Source: Entoloma clypeatum
Taxonomy: Eukaryota > Basidiomycota > Agaricomycetes > Agaricales > Entolomataceae
NCBI GenBank assembly: GCA_963565915.1
Contig: OY751488.1
Location: forward strand, 4,154,001 to 4,218,000
Reading direction: 5' to 3'
Length of the DNA stretch: 64,000 nucleotides
The notes under the pieces are model-generated. The model saw only the letters and a list, made by a program, of their open reading frames with translations, did no database searches and was not told where the DNA came from. Within the stretch, counting starts at the first letter, position 1. Each line of letters begins with the position of its first letter. Of this stretch, positions 19,209 to 28,860 are shown in pieces. Position numbers and translations under genes: made by a program.

Positions 19209-22200
19209 ATCCCCCGCTGGCTCTGACAAATCGATATGAATGTTTGCCTATAGACTCTTACGTACATAAGGACATTGTAAAATCTTGGTTTCAGAAACTT
19301 ACGGATGCTGCAGTTACGTACAATAAAATACTATTAGATAAACCTAGTAGGAAAGAAAAACCAAAAAAAGATGAATCGGACTTAGGTACACTTGTAAACT
19401 ATATCATTGGGGAGCCCTCAGAAACGAGGCTTGGTTCGTCCCCTACGGATGAATGCTTAATTCCCTGTGACAAAGAATCAGATAATTTAACTAGGCAAAC
19501 GGACTCTATGGGGGAACCATCTTTTATTCGATCCGCTTCTCTGGAAAAGGAGCTTATGATGAAAATCACGCTGGAAACGTTGCAGGACAAACGCACATTT
19601 GATGTTGAAGCATTATTAGACTCAGGGGCGACAGGGATGTTCATAGATCTGGACTTCGCCAAAAGGAACAACATTAAATTAAGGGAACTACCTTTCCCCA
19701 TTCGGGTCTACAACGTTGATGGCACGCTTAACCAAGGAGGTTCGATCACGCATGAAGCAGTCATGGCTATGCGGTATAAAGGACACGTGGAGATAGCCGT
19801 GTTTGAGGCATGCAACCTAGGGAAAGCTAAAATTATTGTTGGACATACCTGGCTGAAACGCCATAATCCAGAAATCGATTGGGAAAAGGCGGAAATTAAA
19901 CTATCAAGATGTCCAGAAGAATGTGGCATGCGTCGAACACGTTATTTAAATAAAACTGCAAGAACCAGATGGGGCGGAAGAATGGAAGAAGTAGTAGAAG
20001 GAAATGAGGAAGAAATGGAGGAGGAAGTAATCCACACGCTCAGGGCAGCCAAAGGAGAACCCTCAGATGAAGTACCGGCAGAACAGGTTGTCCCCCGGAA
20101 ATATCACAAATATTTATCAGTCTTTGAAAAGAAAGCATCGGAGAGATTACCAGTCAGGAAACCATGGGACCACGCTATAGACTTAAAACCGGATTTCGTA
20201 CCAAAAAAGGCCAAAGTCTATCCCCTGTCACCGGATGAAAGGAAAGAAGTATCCGAATTTGTAAACGATCAATTACGCAAAGGATATATTCGACCTACCA
20301 AATCACCACAAACTTCGCCAGTATTCTTTATACCCAAAAAAGACGGAAAGAAACGAATGGTACAGGATTACCGACACATTAACAGCTGGACCGTTCGCAA
20401 TAATTATCCACTCCCGTTGATTCCGGAATTGATCGATAAATTAAAGGGAAAGAAAAGGTTTACCAAAATGGACCTCAGATGGGGGTATAACAATGTACGC
20501 ATCAAAGAAGGAGACGAGTGGAAAGCGGCATTCACAACCCCAGATGGAGCTTTCGAACCAACAGTTATGTTCTTCGGATTAAATAATTCCCCAAGCACGT
20601 TTCAAACTATGATGAACGACATATTTAGAGACTTGATTGATCAAGGAGACGTAGTTATCTATATCGATGATATATTGGTAGCAACTGAAGGAGAAAAAGG
20701 ACACAGTGAAATTGTGGAGGAAATTCTAAAAAGATTACGAGAAAACGACTTATTCTTAAAACCAGGAAAATGTTTCTTTGACCGAGACGAAATAGAGTTC
20801 TTAGGGTTAATTATTGGGAAAGACGGAATTCGAATGGATCCTTCAAAAGTAGACGCCATCAAACAATGGCCGAAACCAACAAAAGTCAAAGAAGTCCAGT
20901 CGTTTCTAGGATTGGCCAATTTCTATCGAAGATTTGTCAAGGACTTCTCTAAAGTGGCAGGGCCACTACATAAATTAACAAGGAAAGAAACAATCTGGAA
21001 TTGGAAAGAGGAACAGGAGGAAGCATTTGATATGCTAAAGAAATTATTTACGGAGGCACCTATATTAGTATCTCCCGATCCGGATCGGAAGTTGAGAGTA
21101 GAATCAGACGCATCGGACTTTGCTACAGGAGCAATTCTATCTATGGAATGCGAGGATGAGAAATGGAGGCCATGTGCCTTTCTATCTAAAGGATTAAATG
21201 ATGTGGAACGAAATTATGACGTACACGATAAAGAAATGCTGGGCATAATTCGAGCGCTGGAAGCATGGAGACACCACCTTGAAGGAGCCAAACATGAGGT
21301 CGAGATCTGGACCGATCATAAAAACCTCGAATACTTCATGCAGGGACGAAAGCTTAATCGCAGACAAGCACGCTGGGCGTTGTATCTAACACGCTTCAAC
21401 TTTAAATTAATACACAAAGCTGGCACCTCAATGGGAAAGGCGGACGCTCTTTCGAGAAGGGTCGATCATAGAAAGGGGGTGGAAAATGACAACGAAGACG
21501 TAACATTATTAAAACCGGAATACTTCCACTTGCGAGCAATGGATCGAGGTCACATACTTATTGATGGAGAAGAAAGTAAACTATTAAAACGCATCAGGGA
21601 TGCCAAAGAGTTTGACGAACAAATGTTGAAAGCAGTAGAAGAGTTAAAGAAAACAAATACCAAAACATTGCGCGCAGATGAATGGCATGAAGAGCAGGGA
21701 CTCTGGTTACATAGAGGAAAGGTTTATGTTCCGAAAAGTCAGGAACTCAGGGAGGAAATAATTAAATTACACCACGACAACCCAGTTGCAGGACACCCAG
21801 GGCAGTGGAAGACCCTGGAATTGGTTACACGAAATTATTGGTGGCCTAGTATTACAAACATGGTCAAAGCATACGTCGAGGGCTGCGACAGATGTCAACG
21901 ATCAAAAAACGTGCCTCAACCGCTAGCCGGTAAATTAAAAGCAAACACGGAACATGCAGGACCATGGAAACATGTTACAGCAGATTTTATCGTAGGACTC
22001 CCAGAAGCTCAGGGGTACAACGCAGTATTAGTCGTGGCTTGCAGATCAACAAAGCAATCACACTTTATCAAAACACGCGATGAAGTCTCAGCAGAAGGAT
22101 TAGCTAAACTATATCGGGACGAAGTCTGGAAACTTCATGGATTGCCAGAATCATTAACGTCAGATCGAGGACCACAATTTGCGGCAATATTTATGAAGGA

Positions 22201-23125
22201 ACTAAATAAAATATTGGGGATCACAACTAAATTATCAACGGCATATCATCCGCAAACAGACGGACAGACGGAACGCATCAACCAGGAGTTGGAACAATAT
22301 CTAAGATCATTTATTTCCCATCGGCAAACAGATTGGCCCGAATGGATGGCAACCGCGGAGTTCGCCTATAATAATAAAATTCACACGGCAACTCAGTTTT
22401 CGCCGTTCTTTGTAAACTATGGGTTTAACCCTAGGATGGGCGTAGAACCTCGGAGGGCAGAAAAGTCAGAACCGGCAAAAGAATTCGCAGAGCGAATGAA
22501 GAAGATTCATGAGGAGGCGGAAGCGGCGCTAGTAAAAGCACGAGAAGAGATGGAACGGTATGCGAACCTGAAACGGGGTGATGCACCAGTTTACCAAGTT
22601 GGCGACAAAGTTTGGTTATCGACTAAAGACCTGAAGTTGAACCGACCCTTAAAGAAACTTGCCGAACGATGGATTGGACCCTACACCGTAACCAAAATCA
22701 TTTCGTCACACGCCGTAGAACTTAAATTACCGAAAACCTGGAAAATCCACCCGGTCATCAATGTATCACGAGTCCGATTATTTAAGGAACCACTATTTAT
22801 GTCACAAAGGGTGCAGGCACCAAACCCGATAGTTATCAATGGCGAAGAGGAGTACGATGTCGCAAAAGTTATTGACTCAAGGTTGAAGAGAGGAAAACTG
22901 GAATATTTAGTGCAATGGGAGGGTCTGACTCAGGACCACAACACGTGGGAACCCGAGGATCACCTAGAACATGCCAAGGAAGCGGTGGAGGACTTCTTTA
23001 AATTAAACCCGAATGCACCTCGGCGCTTACGTGCAAACATCTTTGAAGGATTGGAATTTAAACCATATGAAAATTTCACGAACACCCCGGACGACATCAT
23101 ATCTCGCCTGGAAGTCGAGATCTAG
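19190..23125 (+). CDS. pol: Gypsy F Pol: protease, RT, RNase H, integrase, chromodomain
   Basis: About 1311 codons after the slip site, no stops. The open frame begins at 19166. Domains: protease (LLDSGATGMF, GAC at 19619), RT with the YIDD catalytic box (about 20660), RNase H (VESDASDFATGA), integrase zinc motif (HHDNPVAGHPGQ...CDRCQ), integrase core with D in TADFIVG, D in TSDRGPQF and E in DGQTERIN, GPY/F block (ERWIGPYTV), and C-terminal chromodomain (YLVQWEGLTQDHNTWEP), which in this class can direct integration towards modified histones. I set the start at the frameshift because there is no ATG upstream of protease in this frame (TTG at 19244 is unlikely). Confidence 0.95.
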   Translation, partial: CERQPVNPPLALTNRYECLPIDSYVHKDIVKSWFQKLTDAAVTYNKILLDKPSRKEKPKKDESDLGTLVNYIIGEPSETRLGSSPTDECLIPCDKESDNLTRQTDSMGEPSFIRSASLEKELMMKITLETLQDKRTFDVEALLDSGATGMFIDLDFAKRNNIKLRELPFPIRVYNVDGTLNQGGSITHEAVMAMRYKGHVEIAVFEACNLGKAKIIVGHTWLKRHNPEIDWEKAEIKLSRCPEECGMRRTRYLNKTARTRWGGRMEEVVEGNEEEMEEEVIHTLRAAKGEPSDEVPAEQVVPRKYHKYLSVFEKKASERLPVRKPWDHAIDLKPDFVPKKAKVYPLSPDERKEVSEFVNDQLRKGYIRPTKSPQTSPVFFIPKKDGKKRMVQDYRHINSWTVRNNYPLPLIPELIDKLKGKKRFTKMDLRWGYNNVRIKEGDEWKAAFTTPDGAFEPTVMFFGLNNSPSTFQTMMNDIFRDLIDQGDVVIYIDDILVATEGEKGHSEIVEEILKRLRENDLFLKPGKCFFDRDEIEFLGLIIGKDGIRMDPSKVDAIKQWPKPTKVKEVQSFLGLANFYRRFVKDFSKVAGPLHKLTRKETIWNWKEEQEEAFDMLKKLFTEAPILVSPDPDRKLRVESDASDFATGAILSMECEDEKWRPCAFLSKGLNDVERNYDVHDKEMLGIIRALEAWRHHLEGAKHEVEIWTDHKNLEYFMQGRKLNRRQARWALYLTRFNFKLIHKAGTSMGKADALSRRVDHRKGVENDNEDVTLLKPEYFHLRAMDRGHILIDGEESKLLKRIRDAKEFDEQMLKAVEELKKTNTKTLRADEWHEEQGLWLHRGKVYVPKSQELREEIIKLHHDNPVAGHPGQWKTLELVTRNYWWPSITNMVKAYVEGCDRCQRSKNVPQPLAGKLKANTEHAGPWKHVTADFIVGLPEAQGYNAVLVVACRSTKQSHFIKTRDEVSAEGLAKLYRDEVWKLHGLPESLTSDRGPQFAAIFMKELNKILGITTKLSTAYHPQTDGQTERINQELEQYLRSFISHRQTDWPEWMATAEFAYNNKIHTATQFSPFFVNYGFNPRMGVEPRRAEKSEPAKEFAERMKKIHEEAEAALVKAREEMERYANLKRGDAPVYQVGDKVWLSTKDLKLNRPLKKLAERWIGPYTVTKIISSHAVELKLPKTWKIHPVINVSRVRLFKEPLFMSQRVQAPNPIVINGEEEYDVAKVIDSRLKRGKLEYLVQWEGLTQDHNTWEPEDHLEHAKEAVEDFFKLNPNAPRRLRANIFEGLEFKPYENFTNTPDDIISRLEVEI

Positions 23126-23136
23126 AAAGGGGGTAA

Positions 23137-23424
23137 TGTTATGATCGTATTTTCACTTTTCACTTTATCTTATCTTATCTCGATCTTATCTTATCTACAT
23201 CATATCGCACATGAGGACATCTTATCATTATCACGCAGCATGACGCTGCCACAACGCAGCCTCATGGAATTTACATATATAAGTAGAGTACTTTCACTTG
23301 TATTCGATAGCTTGTTCTCTTGAGATTCCCGCTGGGTCTCTGGGCAATTCAGTTCACTTCACATTTTCCACTTCGTTCTTAAGTTTGGGCTCGCGACGTC
23401 GTTTGACTTAGCGTCGCCTCAACA
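23137..23424 (+). repeat. Gypsy F 3' LTR, 288 bp
   Basis: Identical to 17276-17563. Preceded by the purine tract AAAGGGGGTAA; followed by the AGGGC duplication. Confidence 0.97.
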
Positions 23425-24587
23425 AGGGCTACATAGTAAAAGGGAAAGAACACCTCGTGTACCGACTATACAAAGCCCTATATGGACTTAAGCAGGCCGC
23501 ATTAGCCTGGTGGAGAGAACTTGATTCCTCCATGAAAAAGCTCGGCTTTGTCCGGCTTCACTCCAATGCGGGAGTGTTCATTCACAAAAGTACCAACGGG
23601 GAAATTGTAATTGCCGTCATCTATGTTGACGACTCTGCTTTTCTTGGCACAAACTGGGAATATATGCTAGAGAAAAAGAAGGCCTTCATGACCACATGGG
23701 AATGTAGGGACCTAGGGCACCTTGTGCCTGGTGGGGAACCAAAAGAGTTTCTTTCGATCCAGATAAAGCAACATGGGAAAAGGATCTTCATTGATCAAGT
23801 ACCTTACCTTGAGAAAATACTCACACGCATGGGGATGAGTGAATCCAATGCGACCCATACCCCACTCCCTACGGGCTACAAACCCATGGCGTCCGAAGAT
23901 GAACCTAATGCAGAACTCCAATCCAAGTACCAATCCGTCATCGGATCACTCCTATATCTAATGATCGGAACAAGGCCTGACATCTGCTTTGCCGTAATCA
24001 AAATGTCCCAATTTTCTGCAAATCCCACCAAACGCCATTTAGAAGTGGCTAGGGATATTTGCAGATATTTGAAGGCAACAAAAGATTATGTGATCATGTA
24101 TGATGGGGACTCAGGGAAAGGGATCTATGCATTCACAGACTCCGACTGGGCATCAGATGAAAACACAAGGAGGTCTACCACCGGCTTCTTCATATCACTG
24201 GCGTCTGGAGCAATAACATGGGTATCATCGGCGCAAAAAACCATTGCCCTCTCTTCTACAGAAGCAGAGTATATGGCGCTATCAGATTGCAGTCGCGCAG
24301 CAACATGGCTGAGAAGCATGCTTGCCGAACTTGGAATGCAGATCGGATCAGTACCGATCTATGGAGATAACAACGGCTCCGTCTTTATCGCATCCAACCC
24401 TGTGACTGAGAAGCGATCCAAGCACATCGACATGTGATTCCACTTTGTCAGAGAAAATGTATCTGAAGGCATTATCACGGTCGAATTCATTGAAGGAGTG
24501 AATAACCCTGCAGACCTTTTAACTAAGAATCTGGGGAAAATCCTCTTCAACAAGTTTATCCCGTACTTCGGATTACTAAAAAACTAA
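23425..24587 (+). pseudogene. Copia E Pol part 2: RT and RNase H
   Basis: RT resumes after F (KALYGLKQAALAWW), with the YVDD box in VIYVDDSAFLG, then RNase H (FTDSDWASDENTRRST; SSTEAEYMALSDC). An in-frame TGA at 24435-24437 sits where element A has CGA, and the previous codon is ATG rather than GTG; both are CpG transitions. The remaining 50 codons (FHFVREN...LLKN) end with TAA at 24585-24587. The polypurine tract and 3' LTR follow. Confidence 0.92.
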
Positions 24588-24656
24588 GACAAAGAAAAGT
24601 ACCTATATGGGAAAAAAGTAAGATGTATTTAGAAGTATGTACTAAATATGGGGGGG

Positions 24657-24966
24657 TGTTGAAACTTTTCCCATCACGTAGATTAGATTAAGATTAGATC
24701 ACATCACGTGACCATTACATATCTTTCTTACATACTTGTTTGGTTGGTACAAACAGCAGTACGGTATATAAGACCAGGAAACTGTCAATATCAACAAGTT
24801 GTCTCTTGACTCTTAACCAGCTCCATCGCTCTTACCAGCCTCAACCGCTCTCACCAGCCTCACCCCTCCAAACCATGTAAGTGGCTAGAATGGTTATGTA
24901 GAGTACTTCCACTGTAGCTGTGTTGCTCAGTACATCTGTGGCTAGCGCCCAGGTGGAACTTCAACA
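24657..24966 (+). repeat. Copia E 3' LTR, 310 bp
   Basis: Preceded by a G7 polypurine tract; four single-base differences to the 5' LTR. Followed by CGCAT (24967-24971). Confidence 0.96.
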
Positions 24967-25154
24967 CGCATCTCCTCCACTACCTGCATCTCCTCCGCTA
25001 ACTGCGCCGCCTCCGCAGCCCTCTCTTCCTCCGCTCTCCGCTCCTCCTCAGCCTTCCTCGCAGCCTCCTCCTCCGCTGCTCGCTTCTTCACCTCCATCTC
25101 TGCGAGCTTAGCCTGCAGTGCCTCCATCTCCTTTTGAAAATCGGTTGCCGACAT
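24967..25154 (-). pseudogene. Antisense gene in chromovirus D: coiled-coil exon 1
   Basis: Start of the antisense protein (MSATDFQKEMEALQ from 25154), followed by an Ala/Glu/Arg heptad-like coiled coil (KRAAEEEAARKAEEERRAEE). It runs to 24967 and would continue at 13031 with ASELAAQKRADE once E is removed; the join is exactly in frame. An upstream in-frame methionine at 25274 exists, but the segment between has no coiled-coil character. Transcription would start in or near the D 3' LTR and run antisense, a layout like antisense genes of some retroviruses. Confidence 0.68.
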
Positions 25155-25318
25155 ATTGAGGTTTTTTCGGAAGAGTTTGAAATGAAAAGAGAATGGGGGA
25201 GCAAGAAGAAAGAACCACTCAGACGGTATTTTCAACCAACGCATCACATGACACAGTTCACGTGCACCAACCACCTAGGTCCTTAGGCCTCATGGGTTCG
25301 GCCCTAAGGGGGAAATAT

Positions 25319-25809
25319 TGTTACATTCCAATCAATTCCGACGATTTCCGACCAATCCCGACACCTCTGACATTTTTGACTAATACTTATTCTGCATACT
25401 TACTGTTATGAATCTCGTTACTATGTACATTACTTACATCCGACCATTTTACTTATGTTAAGAATCTCCGACAGCCACTTGTTATCCGACTCCGATGAAG
25501 CCACACGTCCTCCGACATAGTATTTAAACTTATGTAGAATCGTGTATTAGCTTCAGTTTGAATATCAACTTAGATTCGACATCTTACCTCCCGTCCTCTT
25601 TCCGACTCTTAACTTGAGTCCGACCTCCGACCTCCGACCTCCGATCCTCCGATCCTCTGATCCTTCGAAATAAGGACACCAACATATTAGCAAGGGCGCA
25701 ACACACAAGTTGAAGCCAAGTCCTTGCCCCTACATTGCACGCGCTCCGACCTTCCGACCTTCCGACGTGTCCGACGTAGCTCCGACATTTTGTCAATCAG
25801 TTCTTAACA
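25319..25809 (+). repeat. Chromovirus D 3' LTR, 491 bp
   Basis: TGTTACATTCC...GTTCTTAACA (TGTTA/TAACA ends). Carries TATTTAAA-like box and about 18 copies of TCCGA, including a near-tandem CTCCGAC run at 25620-25660. The 5' LTR partner is outside the window. Confidence 0.82.
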
Positions 25810-26718
25810 ATTGGCCCACTCATCAGAGTTGACCCCATGTCCCTGCCAGTCGACAGGGGTGAGCTTCATCTTGTCCTGGCATCGACTCCTCTAACACCGT
25901 CAAACTGCTGGCAGTTCGACTTCTCAGCGCACGCCTGGAATCTACGACCAGCACCTCCTGTTGGAGGCCTCGACGTGCATTGTTGCGCATCAATGAGGAC
26001 ACGTGGGGACGACTTTCATTCGGGGGGCGATCATTGTCCCTCTGAGCCGTATCATCTTTTTGACCAGGCGGTATGCGCGCGAGTCCAGCGCGAAGATAGC
26101 GAATAGGTATTTAATTCGATGGTGATGGTTTTACGGTTTTTCAAGTACTATTCGGAGGGGAAGTCGGTTTTTGGTTATTATTATTGTATATTTCGGGTCA
26201 TTGTAAATTACTACTATAACAATCAATGAGATCAAATTTTCAAATTATTGATCCTATACAAACAAAACAAACCAACTGAGCAACCAAAAAATAAAAAATA
26301 AACCTGGAAATTTGTGAAGTTGTATCTGGTGGTGTCGGGTGATTTCAGATTTTGCCGGCTAATACTGCAACTTTCCTGAAAATATCTGGTGAGAGCTGGT
26401 CTTTCGGTTTTTACATGTTTCACCAGATCTGACCAGATTTAACCGGACTATTCCCATTCTGGCCTGATCCGGTCAGATCAAATCCAGGTCCGATTTTCAC
26501 TGGGGTCCAGGTCCAGGTTCAGTCCAAAAGGGGCTGAACCTGGACCGGACCGGACCGCAGCCAGTCTATCCACAGATAAACACCTCGCCGACCATTAGTA
26601 AGTAGCAGAAATAATGAAAGGAAACGAACGAAGGGGGAACTGTGAGATGTCATGGGGTAAGAGACATGGAAACGGAGGAAGATATCATAAGATGAGATAA
26701 ATGGGAAGGTAGAGATAT
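25810..26718 (+). other. Spacer between D and H; no supported gene
   Basis: Flanking DNA of element D. The first 300 bp include an 89-codon open frame (25837-26106) with no recognisable similarity or splice context. The rest is AT-rich (26107-26400), then carries GGTCC/CCGGACC-type low-complexity with a strong hairpin at 26510-26546. Ends with GATAT at 26714-26718, the H target duplication. Confidence 0.6.
26510..26546. repeat. 13-bp perfect inverted repeat, 11-nt loop
   Basis: GGTCCAGGTTCAG at 26510-26522 pairs with 26534-26546. Embedded in repeated GGTCC and GGACC words (26490-26560). No T-tract, so not an obvious terminator. Confidence 0.7.
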
Positions 26719-27028
26719 TGTTGAAACTTTTCCATCCCGTAGATTAGATTAGATTAGATTATATCACGTGACCTTAGACATCTTCAATTACATACTTATT
26801 TGGTTGGTACAAACAGTAGTACGGTATATAAGACCAGGAAACTGTCAATATCAACAAGTTGTCTCTTGACTCTTAACCAGCTCCATCGCTCTTATCAACC
26901 TCAACCGCTCTCACCAGCCTCACCCTCCCAAACCATGTAAGTGGCTAGAACGGTTAAGTAGAATACTTCCACACTGTAGCTATGTTGCTCAGTACGCCTG
27001 TGGCTAGCGCCCAGGTGGAACTTCAACA
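26719..27028 (+). repeat. Copia H 5' LTR, 310 bp
   Basis: Standard family LTR ends TGTTGAA/TTCAACA; followed at 27029-27040 by the PBS GGTTATGGGCTC, one mismatch from the other copies. Confidence 0.96.
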
Positions 27029-27396
27029 GGTTATGGGCTCCGGATAGCAGAGGGACTTGGGAACGCTGGCAACAGCAAGTACCTGCCCACTCTACCCTGG
27101 TTGGCAAAGAACTGATCGAAAGATCTAGGTTCTGAGTCACACTTCTTCACATATGAACCTGGGAACGTCATTATGACAAGTACCTGTCATGAAGTGTCCC
27201 TAAGGGGATTGACTTAGTACACATCATGTGGAAATGTTGATCGTACCTCACACACTTCTGACAAAAAGGGTTTTTCCCACAAACCGCTATTCCTAAAGGG
27301 AATATGTTATGAGGAATCATTTATTTGTTTTCTCTAAAAATCAAATTCATAAAGAACATCACTGATTGGGAGAACTCCTTTTAGATTCATTAAAAA

Positions 27397-28860
27397 ATGT
27401 CTACCTCTCGCTCCGCCCTCAACCCCATCGCCATCTTCGACGGCATTGACTACCAGAGTTGGGCCGAGAAAATGAAGTCATACCTTCTCCACCAAGGAGT
27501 CTGGCGCCTCGTATCTGGCGACATTGAGCGCCCCGACATCGCGGACTTTACGGTCACGGTCTCCACTCCTGCCTCCGCCACCTCAACATCTGCTACTCAA
27601 CCTCCGGTGGTCACCACTACTGTCGACCAACCCACCTTCCACAAGGAAAGGAAGACCTGGATCAGGGACGATGACATGGCTCTAGGTTCCATCCGCCTCA
27701 AAGTCTCCGAGGCTATCAGGAGGCACATCAAGGACACCAAGTCCTCAAAGGACACCTGGAAGGCGTTGAAAGATTCCTATTCGAAGGTCTCCCCCACCAC
27801 CATATTCAGCGACTTCAAAGCCGCTGCCTCCTTCAAGCTGTCTCGCGACCCCGTACCGGAAATTGAGCGCCTTGGGTCACTCTTCGCTCGCCTTAGCAAC
27901 TCAAAATTCATTGTGCCTGATCTGATGCAGGCTATGATCTTGGCAAGTGCCATTCCTGACGCTTGGTCATCTCTCTCCACCGCCCTCTTCCAGGTCTACG
28001 ATGCTGATGACTTCACATGGCAGGCCGTCACCGACAGCATCGTTTCAGAATACAGGCGCAAGTATGCGATAGGGTCTACTCGGGCATCCAACGAGCAGGC
28101 CCGGAAAATCTCCGGGACTAAGCGAAAGGGGCAAGACCCCAAATGGAAAAAGCAGACAGCGCCGAGTACCTCACGTAACAACACTGACGAGCAGACTAAC
28201 TCGAACGACGCAAGTACCGCTTCTGAAAAGAAGAAGGGAAAGGGACGCTGGCGCAACCAGAAGAAGCGCGCCAACAACGCAGACAACGACTCCGACCACG
28301 CCGAGGAGATGGTCGAGTTCATCGCACCGGCCATTGAGCAAACCCCTCATCATCCTGCTCCCTGTCCCCTTCCTCCTCATCAATGTGCCCCTTGCCCTCT
28401 CCCTCCTCACCATGCACCATCTTTCACCACCATCACCAGTCGCGGAAAGACTTCCCTTACTGCACAACCTGAGTCAGAAAGGATGCAGTCATTACTGCAA
28501 CACATGAACCCTCCTCCATCCCAGTACACCGGGCTTCCTTCTGGAAAGCCGTCAGCATGGAAAAAGAACGAGAGGGTGAGAAAACTCGCCCGAGAAATCG
28601 GCGCCCGACCCTCTGGGTCAAATCTTCGTATCTTGGACACCATCATTCCAGACATCGACGAGAGGCCAACTAAACAGCGTCGAGTAACTCCGCTGTTAGA
28701 CCAATCGCTGCGGATGATGGACATAGACCAAGAACAGATGGGGCCAGACGAGTTTGTGGACGAGATCGAACTAGACGGTTTGTCAAACCCATCTTCTCAG
28801 ACCGGTATTCTACATTCCGGACATGGACACACGCCTATTGTCCCTAGGCGTCTTCCTTAA
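27397..28860 (+). pseudogene. gag: Copia H Gag with protease deleted
   Basis: Gag from ATG 27397 (MSTSRSALNPIAIFDG). It keeps CGT CGA at the site where E has a stop and continues into SLRMMDIDQEQMGP. It then jumps from the Gag C-terminus directly to a sequence that in E lies downstream of protease; about 350 bp including DSGAS is missing, with AACCCATCTTCTC-like microhomology at the join. The reading frame is shifted, giving a spurious tail to 28860. A proline-rich insertion (HHPAPCPLPPHQ) is unique to this copy. Confidence 0.88.

Larger units (their letters stand above)
17276..23424 (+). mobile_element. Gypsy chromovirus F, intact and recent
   Basis: Complete Ty3/gypsy element, 6149 bp, with AGGGC target duplication (17271-17275, 23425-23429). 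The 288-bp LTRs are identical by eye over their whole length. Gag and Pol are uninterrupted, the frames are related by -1 with a canonical slippery heptamer, a Tf1-like self-priming site is present, and a polypurine tract (AAAGGGGGTAA) precedes the 3' LTR. Everything required for autonomous movement appears present. AT-richer codon use than its neighbours. Confidence 0.96.
13037..24966 (+). mobile_element. Copia element E, full length, interrupted by gypsy F
   Basis: Complete copia element with 310-bp LTRs (13037-13346, 24657-24966) and CGCAT duplication at 13032-13036 and 24967-24971. Without nested F it is about 5.8 kb. The two LTRs differ at four positions I could see. Gag has a nonsense codon and Pol has several stops and a frameshift, so it is not autonomous. 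F inserted within reverse transcriptase. E itself interrupts the antisense gene of D. Confidence 0.95.
24967..25809 (+). mobile_element. Chromovirus D, right part with 3' LTR
   Basis: Continuation of D after copia E: exon 1 of the antisense gene, about 150 bp of spacer, polypurine tract AAGGGGGAAATA and a 491-bp 3' LTR. The same TCCGA-rich composition as 9336-13036 supports assignment to one element. Confidence 0.88.

Noticed and set aside
19184..19230. Strong pseudoknot downstream of the gypsy F heptamer
   Set aside because: Only a weak two-part stem (4 bp plus 4 bp) could be drawn; a defined pseudoknot is not supported without folding calculations.
25837..26106. 89-codon ORF beside the D LTR
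   Set aside because: No similarity, no splice sites, no conserved context; kept only as part of the spacer.
26510..26546. Perfect hairpin as a transcription terminator or tRNA-like element
   Set aside because: No T-tract, no tRNA box A/B, and eukaryotic context; reported as repeat only.
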